DNA of 64,000 nt from Streptomyces sp. H27-C3 (GTDB lineage: Bacteria; Actinomycetota; Actinomycetes; Streptomycetales; Streptomycetaceae): contig NZ_JASITA010000003.1 of assembly GCF_030063415.1 (NCBI RefSeq), positions 27,600 through 91,599 of the forward strand, in the 5' to 3' direction. The number at the start of each line of letters is the position of its first letter. Within the stretch, counting starts at the first letter, position 1. A model generated the notes under the pieces. It ran no database searches. It had not been told where the DNA came from and was given only the letters and a program-made list of their open reading frames with translations. Of this stretch, positions 35,744 to 43,763 are shown piece after piece. Position numbers and translations under genes: made by a program.

Positions 35744-38011
35744 TCACGACGACGCGACCCGCAGCAGCAGCACCGACCTGGCGGGCACGGTCACCGAACC
35801 GCCCCCCTCGTACACGGTGCCCGGCTCCTCGGTCTGGACCTCCGCCGAGGTGTCGACGACGAGCTCGTACGACCGGGCCCACGGACCGCCCGGCAGCAGG
35901 AAGCTCACCGGGCGGTCCGCCGCGTGCAGGATCGCCAGGAAGCTGTCGTCGGTCACCTGCGCCCCCCGCGCGTCACGCCCCGGGATGTCACGCCCCGACA
36001 GGAATAGGCCCAGCGTCGAGGCGGGCGCGTACCAGTCCTGCTCGGTCATCTCCGCACCGCGCGGAGTGAACCAGGCCAGGTCCCGCAGCCCGTCCGCGGC
36101 CTGCGGGCGGCCCGAGAAGAAGGCGCGGCGGCGCAGCACCGGATGCGCGTGGCGCAGGGCCAGCAGCCGGGACGTCAGCGCGAACAGGCCGCGCCAGCCC
36201 GGCTCTTCGAGCAGCGACCAGTCGATCCAGCTGGTCGCGTTGTCCTGGCAGTACGCGTTGTTGTTGCCGCCCTGGGTGCGGCCCATCTCATCGCCCGCCA
36301 CCAGCATCGGCACCCCCGTGGACAGCAGGAGCGTGGTGAGCATGTTGCGCAGCTGGCGGCGGCGCAGCTCGTTCACCCGTACGTCGTCGCTCTCGCCCTC
36401 GGCGCCGCAGTTCCACGCCCGGTTGTCGCCGGTGCCGTCCCGGTTGCTCTCCCCGTTCGCCGCGTTGTGCTTCTGTTCGTAGGACACCAGGTCGCGCAGC
36501 GTGAAACCGTCGTGCGCGGTGACGAAGTTGACGGAGGCGTACGGGCGCCGGCCGCTCCACGCGTAGAGGTCGCTGGAGCCCGACAGGCGGTAGCCCAGGT
36601 CCCGTACGTCGGGCAGGGCGCCGCGCCAGAAGTCCCGTACGGCGTCGCGGTACTGGTCGTTCCACTCCGTCCACAGCGGTGGGAACGCGCCCACCTGGTA
36701 GCCGCCGCTGCCGACGTCCCACGGCTCGGCGATCAGTTTCACCCGGCGCAGCACCGGGTCCTGGGCGATGACCGCGAGGAACGGGGACAGCATGTCGACG
36801 TCGTGCATCGAGCGGGCCAGCGCCGCCGCCAGGTCGAAGCGGAAGCCGTCGACGCCCATCTCGGTGACCCAGTATCTGAGCGAGTCGGTGATCAGCCGCA
36901 GGACGTGCGGCTGGACCACGTGCAGGGTGTTGCCGCAGCCCGTGTAGTCGGCGTACCGCCGGGCGTCGGACTGCAGGCGGTAGTAGCCGCGGTTGTCGAT
37001 GCCGCGCAGCGACAGCGTCGGGCCCAGCTCGCCCGCCTCCGCCGTGTGGTTGTAGACCACGTCGAGGATGACCTCGATGCCCGCCGCGTGCAGCGCACGC
37101 ACCATCCCCTTGAACTCCTCGACCTGTTGTCCTGCCGTCCCGGTCGCCGCGTATCCGGCGTGCGGCGCGAAGTAGCCGATGGAGTTGTAGCCCCAGTAGT
37201 TGCGCAGGCCGCGCCGCAGCAGATGGTCCTCGTGCGCGAACTGGTGCACCGGCAGCAGCTCGACGGCCGTCACCCCCAGCCGCACGAGATGCTCGATCGC
37301 GGCGGGGTGGGCGAGTCCCGCGTACGTGCCGCGCAGCCGCTCCGGGATCCCCGGGTGCAGCTTGGTGAAGCCGCGCACATGCAGCTCGTAGATGACCGAG
37401 TCGGCCCACGGCGTCTTGGGCCGCCGGTCGTCCAGCCACTCGTCGTCGGGGGCGTCCGCGTGCACGACGACGCCCTTGGGGACGTACGGCGCGGAGTCCC
37501 GGTCGTCGCGGACCGTGTCGGCGACCTGCTGCTGCGGCCAGTCCCGCACATGCCCGTACACCTCGGCGGGCAGCGTGAAGTCCCCGTCCACGGCCCGCGC
37601 GTACGGGTCGAGGAGCAGCTTCGCGTGGTTCCAGCGGGCGCCCGTCCAGGGGTCCCAGCGGCCGTGCACCCGGAATCCGTAGCGCCGGCCCGCCCGGACC
37701 CCCGGCACGAAGCCGTGCCAGATCTCGTGGGTCAGCTCGGTCAGCGGGCAGCGCGTCTCGGCGCCGCTCTCGTCGAACAGGCACACTTCGACAGCCTCCG
37801 CCCCGCCCGCCCACAGCGCGAAGTTGGTGCCCGCCACTCCGTCGGGACCGACGCGGAAGCGCGCCCCGAGCGGAGTCGGCGCACCGGGCCACACCGGTGG
37901 CCGGGCCGCGTCGGGCTCCCGCCGGTGCCCGTTGACCCCGGCCGGTGCGGGCCCACTGCCCCGCACCGCCTCCGGTACTGCGATTGCCTGCTGCTCGGGT
38001 GCGCTCGACAC
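35744..38011 (-). CDS. glgX: Glycogen debranching enzyme GlgX
   Basis: A 755-residue GH13 isoamylase-type enzyme that cleaves alpha-1,6 branches of phosphorylase-trimmed glucan. It has an N-terminal CBM48 ('GTNFALWAGGAEAVEVCLFD'), then catalytic regions 'VDGFRFDLAAALARS' (Asp nucleophile), 'KLIAEPWDVGSGGY' (Glu) and 'FVTAHDGFTLRDLV' (Asp), and 'GGNNNAYCQDN' typical of GlgX. GTG 38011 is preceded by GGGAGGA at good spacing. It complements GlgP (18755-21391) in glucan degradation. It is divergent from an L,D-transpeptidase gene. Confidence 0.95.
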   Translation of the reverse strand: MSSAPEQQAIAVPEAVRGSGPAPAGVNGHRREPDAARPPVWPGAPTPLGARFRVGPDGVAGTNFALWAGGAEAVEVCLFDESGAETRCPLTELTHEIWHGFVPGVRAGRRYGFRVHGRWDPWTGARWNHAKLLLDPYARAVDGDFTLPAEVYGHVRDWPQQQVADTVRDDRDSAPYVPKGVVVHADAPDDEWLDDRRPKTPWADSVIYELHVRGFTKLHPGIPERLRGTYAGLAHPAAIEHLVRLGVTAVELLPVHQFAHEDHLLRRGLRNYWGYNSIGYFAPHAGYAATGTAGQQVEEFKGMVRALHAAGIEVILDVVYNHTAEAGELGPTLSLRGIDNRGYYRLQSDARRYADYTGCGNTLHVVQPHVLRLITDSLRYWVTEMGVDGFRFDLAAALARSMHDVDMLSPFLAVIAQDPVLRRVKLIAEPWDVGSGGYQVGAFPPLWTEWNDQYRDAVRDFWRGALPDVRDLGYRLSGSSDLYAWSGRRPYASVNFVTAHDGFTLRDLVSYEQKHNAANGESNRDGTGDNRAWNCGAEGESDDVRVNELRRRQLRNMLTTLLLSTGVPMLVAGDEMGRTQGGNNNAYCQDNATSWIDWSLLEEPGWRGLFALTSRLLALRHAHPVLRRRAFFSGRPQAADGLRDLAWFTPRGAEMTEQDWYAPASTLGLFLSGRDIPGRDARGAQVTDDSFLAILHAADRPVSFLLPGGPWARSYELVVDTSAEVQTEEPGTVYEGGGSVTVPARSVLLLRVASS

Positions 38012-38112
38012 CTGTAGTCCTCCCGCGGCTCGGCTGGACGGGCGGATCCTCCCAGGCCGTGCGGCATCCCGGCCGCGGCTTCCTGGTGTGGCTCCCTGCA
38101 CCTGTTCTGCCC

Positions 38113-38135
38113 GGAACAGCGGTCGTACTCACGTT
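38113..38135 (+). promoter_or_regulatory. ECF-like promoter motif before the first L,D-transpeptidase gene
   Basis: GGAAC (38113-38117) is separated by 15 bases from GTT (38133-38135), about 30 bases before the GTG start. ECF sigma factors, including envelope-stress SigE of Streptomyces, use GGAAC/GTT-type promoters with 15-18 base spacers. The second transpeptidase gene has a similar motif. Prediction only. Confidence 0.35.
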
Positions 38136-38167
38136 TCCCCCGGAGGGGGGCGATCGTTGGGCCGGAC

Positions 38168-39379
38168 GTGAGAGACGCAGTGAGACGCGCACGGACGGCG
38201 CTGGCCGCCGTACTGGCAGGGGCAGGACTGATCGCCGGACTGTCCGGCTGCACCGGCGGAGGAGGCCTGGGCTTCGGCGACAAGCCGCGTTCGCCCAGGG
38301 ACGCGATCAGGATTCTCCCCGACGACGGGGCGAAGGGCATCAAGGCGGACGGCCGTATCGAGGTGAGGGTCCCCGACGGACGGCTGGAGAGAGTCAAGGT
38401 GCTGCGGGTCGAGGACGCGGACCCGCAGGAGGTCGAGGGGCGGATCTCGCCGGACGGCCTGAGCTGGCAGCCGGTGGGCGGGCCGCTGCTGCTGGCCGCG
38501 AAGTACACGGTCGACGCGGTGGCGGTGGACGGCCGGGGCAGGCGCTCGGCCCGGCACACCTCGTTCACCACGTACGTTCCCGAGCACCGCTTCATCGGCT
38601 ACTTCAAGCCGGAGAACCGCTCCACCGTGGGCACCGGCATGATTGTCTCCTTCGACTTCAACCGTGAGGTGACCGACCGCGCCGCGGTCGAGCGCGCCAT
38701 CGAAATCAGCTCGGACCCGCCGGTGGAGGTCACGGGCCACTGGTTCGGCAAGCAGCGGCTGGACTTCCGGCCGCGCGGCTACTGGAAGCCGGGGACCCGC
38801 GTGAGCGTCGACCTGAGACTGCGCGACGTACAGGCGTCGCCCGGCGTGTACGGCATCCAGCAGAAGTCCGTCGGCTTCGCCGTCGGCCGCTCCCAGGTCT
38901 CCACGGTGGACGCCGAGGCGCACACGATGGTGGTGCGGCGCGGCCAGGACGAGCCGGTGAGCGTCCCGATCAGCGCGGGGGCGCCGAAGAACACGACGTA
39001 CAACGGGAAGATGGTCGTCACCGAGTTGTACGACGTGACGCGGATGAACGGGCAGACCGTCGGATTCGGCGGCGAGTACGACATCCCGGACGTGCCGCAC
39101 GCGATGCGGCTGACCACATCCGGGACCTTCCTGCACGGCAACTACTGGGCCGCTTCAAGGACCTTCGGGTCGGCCAACACCAGCCACGGCTGCGTCGGGC
39201 TGCGCGATGTTAAGGGCGGCAGCTCGGCCACCCCGGCCGGCTGGTTCTTCGACCGCACGCTCGTCGGGGATGTCATCGAGGTGATCAACTCGCATGACCG
39301 GAAGGTCGCTCCCGACAACGGCCTCGGCGGCTGGAACATGGAATGGAACCGTTGGAAGGCTGGTTCCGCCCTTTCCTGA
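38168..39379 (+). CDS. Lipoprotein L,D-transpeptidase (YkuD domain)
   Basis: A 403-residue envelope enzyme making 3-3 peptidoglycan cross-links. The N-terminal signal has lipobox 'IAGLSGC' (Cys near residue 27). Two Ig-like domains (DUF4397/BIG type as in LdtMt2) follow, then the YkuD domain with 'MRLTTSGTFLHGNYW' and the catalytic motif 'TSHGCVGLRDV'. GTG 38168 is used. A similar gene follows 176 bases downstream, so they are tandem paralogs. Both end in a conserved 'PDNGLGGWN'-type tail. Probably induced by cell-wall stress through an ECF-like promoter. Confidence 0.93.
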   Translation: MRDAVRRARTALAAVLAGAGLIAGLSGCTGGGGLGFGDKPRSPRDAIRILPDDGAKGIKADGRIEVRVPDGRLERVKVLRVEDADPQEVEGRISPDGLSWQPVGGPLLLAAKYTVDAVAVDGRGRRSARHTSFTTYVPEHRFIGYFKPENRSTVGTGMIVSFDFNREVTDRAAVERAIEISSDPPVEVTGHWFGKQRLDFRPRGYWKPGTRVSVDLRLRDVQASPGVYGIQQKSVGFAVGRSQVSTVDAEAHTMVVRRGQDEPVSVPISAGAPKNTTYNGKMVVTELYDVTRMNGQTVGFGGEYDIPDVPHAMRLTTSGTFLHGNYWAASRTFGSANTSHGCVGLRDVKGGSSATPAGWFFDRTLVGDVIEVINSHDRKVAPDNGLGGWNMEWNRWKAGSALS

Positions 39380-39428
39380 CCCCCGCTGACCTGCATGGCT
39401 CGCACCCGCCCCGCTGCGCACTTGGGAC

Positions 39429-39453
39429 GGAACGGTGACATGCGCGGGGAGTT
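39429..39453 (+). promoter_or_regulatory. ECF-like promoter motif before the second L,D-transpeptidase gene
   Basis: GGAAC (39429-39433), 17-base spacer, GTT (39451-39453), about 100 bases before the GTG start. It shares design with the motif in front of the first paralog, supporting independent but parallel control of both genes. Confidence 0.4.
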
Positions 39454-39555
39454 CCCGACACGCCCGGTGTGCTTATCTTTTCCAAGGCGCGTGGGAGCTG
39501 CGCGCGGGGTGCGGGCCATGGCTGGGGCCAGGCCGTGCGAGGGGAGAACAGAAAA

Positions 39556-40803
39556 GTGAACAGGCAGCGGATATCGGGGGCATCGGCCGGGGCGCGGCGG
39601 GGACATGGGCGTGGGCGCCCGGGTCTGCTCGCCCTGCCGCTGGGGGCGATGCTGCTGCTGGTCACGGCGTGCGGTGGGGGTTCTGACTCCGGCGACGGTG
39701 ACGGCAAGGACAAGGGCAGCGGGAAGACCGACACGAAGGCTTCCCAGGCGGTGGTGACGGTCGTGCCCAAGGACGGTGCGAAGGACGTCGCCACCAGTGG
39801 CGCCCTCAAGATCGGTGCGGACAAGGGCAAGCTGACGTCCGTCACGGTCGAGGACACCAAGGGCAACGAGGTCGACGGCCGGATCACCAGGGGCGGCGCC
39901 GGCTGGGAGCCGGAGCGCCACCTCGGCGCCGCGACCAAGTACAAGGTGCACGCGACAGCCAAGGATGCCGAGGGCCGCGAGTCGGCGAAGGACATCACCT
40001 TCACCACGCTCGTCCCGAAGAACACCTTCGTCGCGTACTTCACGCCCGAGGACGGTTCGACCGTCGGCGTCGGAATGCCCGTCTCGGTCCGCTTCAGCCG
40101 CGGCATCACCGAGCCGGCGGACGTCAGCAAGGCGGTCAAGGTGACCTCCGAGCCCGCAGTGCCGATCGAGGGCCACTGGTTCGGCAACGACCGCCTCGAC
40201 CTGCGCCCCGAGAAGTACTGGGCCAAGGGCACCAAGGTGACGCTGAAGCTGAACCTCGACGGTGTCGAGGGACGGCCCGGGGTGTACGGCAAGCAGACCA
40301 AGACCGTGAAGTTCACCGTCGGCCGCAGCCAGGTCAGCGTCGTGGACGCGAAGGCCTACACGATGACCGTCAAGCGTGACGGCAAGGTACTCAAGACCAT
40401 CCCGATCACCGCGGGCGCGCCGTCGACGACGACGTACAACGGCCAGATGGTGATCAGCGAGAAGTACAAGGTGACGCGCATGAACGGCGCCACCGTCGGC
40501 TTCGGCGGCGAGTACGACATCAAGGACGTGCCGCACGCGATGCGCCTGTCCACGTCGGGCACCTTCATCCACGGCAACTACTGGGCGGGCGCCGGAGTGT
40601 TCGGCTCCTCCAACGCGAGCCACGGCTGCGTCGGCCTGCAGGACGTGCGGGGCGGCTACGACAAGAAGCTGCCGGGCGCCTGGCTCTTCGACCAGTCGAT
40701 CATCGGTGACGTGGTGGTCGTGAAGAACTCCAACGACAAGCAGATCCAGCCGGACAACGGCCTCAACGGCTGGAACATGTCCTGGTCGGAGTGGAAGAAG
40801 TAG
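39556..40803 (+). CDS. Lipoprotein L,D-transpeptidase (YkuD domain), tandem paralog
   Basis: A 415-residue paralog of the preceding gene. Lipobox 'LLVTACGGG' (Cys near 37) is followed by a short Gly/Ser/Lys linker, two Ig-like domains and a YkuD domain with 'MRLSTSGTFIHGNYW' and 'NASHGCVGLQDV' around the catalytic His and Cys. GTG 39556 was chosen for the GGGGAG purine run at 39541. The two proteins differ in the linker and in charge. A strong hairpin directly follows the stop, so each paralog is probably its own unit. Confidence 0.94.
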   Translation: MNRQRISGASAGARRGHGRGRPGLLALPLGAMLLLVTACGGGSDSGDGDGKDKGSGKTDTKASQAVVTVVPKDGAKDVATSGALKIGADKGKLTSVTVEDTKGNEVDGRITRGGAGWEPERHLGAATKYKVHATAKDAEGRESAKDITFTTLVPKNTFVAYFTPEDGSTVGVGMPVSVRFSRGITEPADVSKAVKVTSEPAVPIEGHWFGNDRLDLRPEKYWAKGTKVTLKLNLDGVEGRPGVYGKQTKTVKFTVGRSQVSVVDAKAYTMTVKRDGKVLKTIPITAGAPSTTTYNGQMVISEKYKVTRMNGATVGFGGEYDIKDVPHAMRLSTSGTFIHGNYWAGAGVFGSSNASHGCVGLQDVRGGYDKKLPGAWLFDQSIIGDVVVVKNSNDKQIQPDNGLNGWNMSWSEWKK

Positions 40804-40820
40804 CAGTGCGCGCAGTACGG

Positions 40821-40859
40821 ACGGGCCCGCCGCACCTCGATCAGGTGCGGCGGGCCCGT
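40821..40859. terminator. Strong hairpin after the second L,D-transpeptidase
   Basis: Perfect 17-base arms ACGGGCCCGCCGCACCT (40821-40837) and AGGTGCGGCGGGCCCGT (40843-40859) surround a 5-base loop, 17 bases after the stop codon, followed by TGCCTTGTCGTT. A confident terminator. Confidence 0.9.
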
Positions 40860-40872
40860 TGCCTTGTCGTTA

Positions 40873-40986
40873 GGGGGCGATGGCGGCGCGGGCTCCCGAC
40901 GCCCTGCGCCTCCGGCTCCGCCTTGGATGCGAAGCCGCATGACGCCGCTCGCTGATCCACGCTCCATTGCCCCCGAGGTCGTAACC
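40873..40986 (+). repeat. Palindromic repeat family, shortened copy
   Basis: Aligns with 48952-49120: GGGGGCGATGG at the left, CCGCTCGCTGATCCACGCTCC in the right half (see 40946-40966) and GCCCCCGAGGTCGT (40969-40982) at the right edge. About 41 bases of the centre, holding GTCGTCGGTCGACGAC in the long copy, are missing. The left arm is worn. It lies directly before the enoyl-CoA hydratase start, so that gene's promoter must sit in or beside it. Confidence 0.8.
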
Positions 40987-41004
40987 GGCGCTAACCTCGT
41001 TCGC

Positions 41005-41772
41005 ATGACTGTGAATCTCGAAGTCTCCGAGGGCGTCGGCACCATCCGTCTGGACCGCCCCCCGATGAACGCGCTGGACGTCGCCACACAGGACCGGCTG
41101 CGCGAGCTCGCCGAGGAGGCGACCCGGCGCGACGACGTGCGGGCCGTCGTGCTGTACGGCGGGGAGAAGGTGTTCGCGGCCGGCGCGGACATCAAGGAGA
41201 TGCGGGCGATGGACCACGCGGCGATGGTCGTACGGTCCCGGGCCCTGCAGGACTCGTTCACCGCTGTGGCCCGCATCCCCAAGCCCGTCGTCGCCGCGGT
41301 CACCGGGTACGCACTGGGCGGCGGCTGCGAGCTGGCGCTGTGCGCCGACTTCCGTATCGCCGGTGACAACGCCAAGCTCGGCCAGCCCGAGATCCTGCTG
41401 GGCCTGATCCCCGGCGCGGGCGGCACCCAGCGCCTCGCGCGCCTGGTCGGTCCCTCCAGGGCCAAGGACATGATCTTCACCGGGCGCCATGTGCGGGCGG
41501 AGGAGGCGCTGGCGATCGGTCTGGTCGACCGGGTGGTGCCCGCCGCCGAGGTGTACGAGCAGGCGCACGCCTGGGCCGCGAAGCTCGCGCTGGGCCCCGC
41601 GACGGCGCTGCGCGCCGCGAAGGAGTGCGTCGACGCGGGTCTGGAGACGGACCTGGAGACGGGGCTCACGATCGAACGGAACTGGTTCGCCGGGCTGTTC
41701 GCGACCGAGGACCGGGAGCGCGGAATGCGCAGTTTTGTCGACGAGGGGCCGGGTAAGGCGAAGTTCCTCTGA
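41005..41772 (+). CDS. Enoyl-CoA hydratase/isomerase family protein
   Basis: A 255-residue crotonase-fold enzyme. The oxyanion-hole motif is 'VFAAGADIKEM', and both catalytic glutamates expected for a true hydratase are present: Glu109 in 'GGGCELALCADFRIA' and Glu129 in 'LGQPEILLGLIPGAGG'. It hydrates trans-2-enoyl-CoA in fatty-acid or amino-acid degradation. ATG 41005 is chosen; the upstream in-frame codons come from the palindromic repeat. No partner beta-oxidation gene is adjacent; a dienoyl-CoA reductase is found at 45990-48032. Confidence 0.93.
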   Translation: MTVNLEVSEGVGTIRLDRPPMNALDVATQDRLRELAEEATRRDDVRAVVLYGGEKVFAAGADIKEMRAMDHAAMVVRSRALQDSFTAVARIPKPVVAAVTGYALGGGCELALCADFRIAGDNAKLGQPEILLGLIPGAGGTQRLARLVGPSRAKDMIFTGRHVRAEEALAIGLVDRVVPAAEVYEQAHAWAAKLALGPATALRAAKECVDAGLETDLETGLTIERNWFAGLFATEDRERGMRSFVDEGPGKAKFL

Positions 41773-41891
41773 CCGGAAGCCAGTTGGGGTGTACTCCTCC
41801 TGAGCGGATTAAGCCGGCCTTAAAGCAACCTCAAGACGGCCTTGCGCGGAACCCTCGGTGATCACTTGCGAGCGGGAGGTAATCGCAGGTC

Positions 41892-42536
41892 ATGGGGGTT
41901 GTGAAGGGGGGCGTGCTGCCCATGGCATATGCCTACCGATACCCCCGGGCGGGGGTGTTCCGGGGGGTCGAATCCCCCGGAACGGCCCCGGAAGGTCAGC
42001 TGGGCGGCCATGATGGTGCCATGGCGGGGCTGGAGGGTATGGAGCAGCCGCGGCCGCGCGGCAGCGCGACCGCCGCGCGGTGGATGCCTGCGGTTGAGGA
42101 TGAACAGGGTCTGAAAGCACTGGAGTTGTTCGGAAATCCGACGGACGAAGAGGTTCGGCTGCCCTCGTGCCCCGAATCCGCCGCCACTGCCCGGCGGCTG
42201 ACGCAGTGTGTGGTGCTGCGCCAGTGGGCGCTCTCCCCGCAGACCGCCGAGTACGCGGTGCTGCTCGTCTCGGAGCTCGTCGGCAACGCCGTGCGGCATA
42301 CCGGCGCTCGCGTCTTCGGGCTGCGGATGCTGCGCCGCAGGGGCTGGATAAGGATCGAGGTGCGCGACCCGTCGCGCGGCCTGCCCTGTCTGATGCCGGT
42401 GCGCGAGCTGGACACCAGCGGGCGGGGTCTGTTCCTCGTCGACAAACTGTCCGACCGCTGGGGCGTGGATCTGCTGCCGCGCGGCAAGAACACCTGGTTC
42501 GAGATGCGGGTGACGGAGCGCGCCGCCGACAGGTGA
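41892..42536 (+). CDS. HATPase anti-sigma/regulatory kinase (RsbW-like)
   Basis: A 214-residue protein. The C-terminal 130 residues form a GHKL ATP-binding domain like RsbW/SpoIIAB: N-box 'LLVSELVGNAVRHTGA', G1 region 'IRIEVRDPSRGLP', G2 'TSGRGLFLVDKLSDRWGVD' and 'NTWFEM'. The first ~75 residues are Gly/Pro/Glu-rich and probably disordered. Streptomyces have dozens of such small kinases that act on STAS proteins or sigma factors; the partner is unknown. ATG 41892 is used, with ATG 41922 as an alternative. It is monocistronic, followed by a hairpin. Confidence 0.87.
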   Translation: MGVVKGGVLPMAYAYRYPRAGVFRGVESPGTAPEGQLGGHDGAMAGLEGMEQPRPRGSATAARWMPAVEDEQGLKALELFGNPTDEEVRLPSCPESAATARRLTQCVVLRQWALSPQTAEYAVLLVSELVGNAVRHTGARVFGLRMLRRRGWIRIEVRDPSRGLPCLMPVRELDTSGRGLFLVDKLSDRWGVDLLPRGKNTWFEMRVTERAADR

Positions 42537-42587
42537 CGCGGGCGCCGGACGCGTGGTCACGGAAACCCGGACGCGTGGCCACGGAAA

Positions 42588-42635
42588 CCCAGAAGCCCCC
42601 TGCGGCCGGCGTGCGGCGCTTCGGGGGCTTCTGGG
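42588..42635. terminator. Hairpin after the HATPase gene
   Basis: Arms CCCAGAAGCCCCC (42588-42600) and GGGGGCTTCTGGG (42623-42635) are perfect over 13 bases with a 22-base loop. A direct duplication (CCGGACGCGTGGTCACGGAAA and a near copy, 42545-42587) precedes it. The remaining part of 42537-42959, about 420 bases, has no gene and must hold the promoter of the NodB-like gene. Confidence 0.75.
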
Positions 42636-42959
42636 GAGCAGCCGTGGAACGGGGGGGTGTGATCCACGGCGCCTACGACGACCTGGCCCGGGTCAATGGG
42701 GTCGTGGCTCCGACTATGGCAGACGGCGAGCAGGGCGCCAAAAGTATTTACTCGGACAAATCTCCGCATAGCATGATGCTCCGATTGTGAATCGCAGGTG
42801 AGTTGGGCCACTTGCCTGCTAAAGAGCGTATAAGTGTGGCGCTTGAGGACGGATTCATTGACCGCGCGAGGGCGTGGGAGGGGTAATGCCTGCGACCCGC
42901 AAAGCTCGCGAATTTGGTCAATCATTACCTTCCACCCCGATACCCCCTTAAATGGGCGC

Positions 42960-43763
42960 GTGACATTGATCTGCCGACGCGACGCACTGCGTGCGGGAGC
43001 GGGCGCACTGGGGGCGGCTTTCGCCGGGACACTCGCCACGGGCTGCGGTACGCACGACGGCGCTTCCGAGCCCGCACCGTCCGCCGACACCCCCGCCGCC
43101 GCTCCGGCGAAACAGCCCGCCGCCCCGCGCCCCGCCCCTGCTCCCCGCCGCTTCCCCGGCCTGCCCGTCCAGATCACCCACGGCCCGCGCGACCGCCCCC
43201 GGGTCGCCCTCACCTTCCACGGCCAGGGCGACCCCGCCACCGCGAAGGCCGTCCTCGCCGAGGCGGAGCGGGCCGGTGCGCGGGTGACCGTCCTGGCGGT
43301 CGGCGGCTGGCTCGACGAGCACCCGGCCCTCGCCCGCCGGGTCCTCGACGGCGGCCATGACCTCGGCAACCACACCCAACGCCACCTCACGATCTCCGGC
43401 ATGGGGGAGCGGGAGGCGTACGCCGAGATCACCGGCTGCGCGGACCGGCTACGCCGGCTCACCGGGTCCATCGGCACCTGGTTCCGGCCCTCCCGCACTC
43501 AGTTCGCCACCCCCCTCGTTCAGAGACTGGCGGGCCGGGCCGGATATCCGCACGTTCTGTCCTACGACGTCGACTCCCTCGACTTCACCTCGCCCGGCGC
43601 CCCGGCCGTCACCCGCAAGGTCGCCGCGGAGATCCGCAACGGATCCGTGGTGAGCCTGCACTTCGGCTATGCGGACACGGTCGCCGCGCTGCCCGCCCTC
43701 CTCGACGAACTCGACCGCCGCGGACTGCGCGCGGTGACCACCACGGAGCTGCTGACCCGATGA
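42960..43763 (+). CDS. NodB-like polysaccharide deacetylase lipoprotein with altered metal motif
   Basis: 267 residues when read from GTG 42960. A signal peptide ends in lipobox 'TLATGCG', then a Pro/Ala linker (residues 35-70) leads into a NodB-type barrel. Motif 2 is intact ('GGHDLGNHTQRHLTISG', His-x3-His). Motif 1, normally TFDDG, reads 'LTFHGQGD', so the usual catalytic and metal Asp pair is not conserved. It may use another residue or have lost activity. The stop overlaps the ATG of the next gene, so the two lipoproteins are translationally coupled. Confidence 0.8.
   Translation: MTLICRRDALRAGAGALGAAFAGTLATGCGTHDGASEPAPSADTPAAAPAKQPAAPRPAPAPRRFPGLPVQITHGPRDRPRVALTFHGQGDPATAKAVLAEAERAGARVTVLAVGGWLDEHPALARRVLDGGHDLGNHTQRHLTISGMGEREAYAEITGCADRLRRLTGSIGTWFRPSRTQFATPLVQRLAGRAGYPHVLSYDVDSLDFTSPGAPAVTRKVAAEIRNGSVVSLHFGYADTVAALPALLDELDRRGLRAVTTTELLTR

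Noticed and set aside
35269..36069. A complete 266-residue plus-strand membrane protein
   Set aside because: Only the middle resembles ABC-2 permease helices; the ends run antisense into the ABC exporter and glgX genes.
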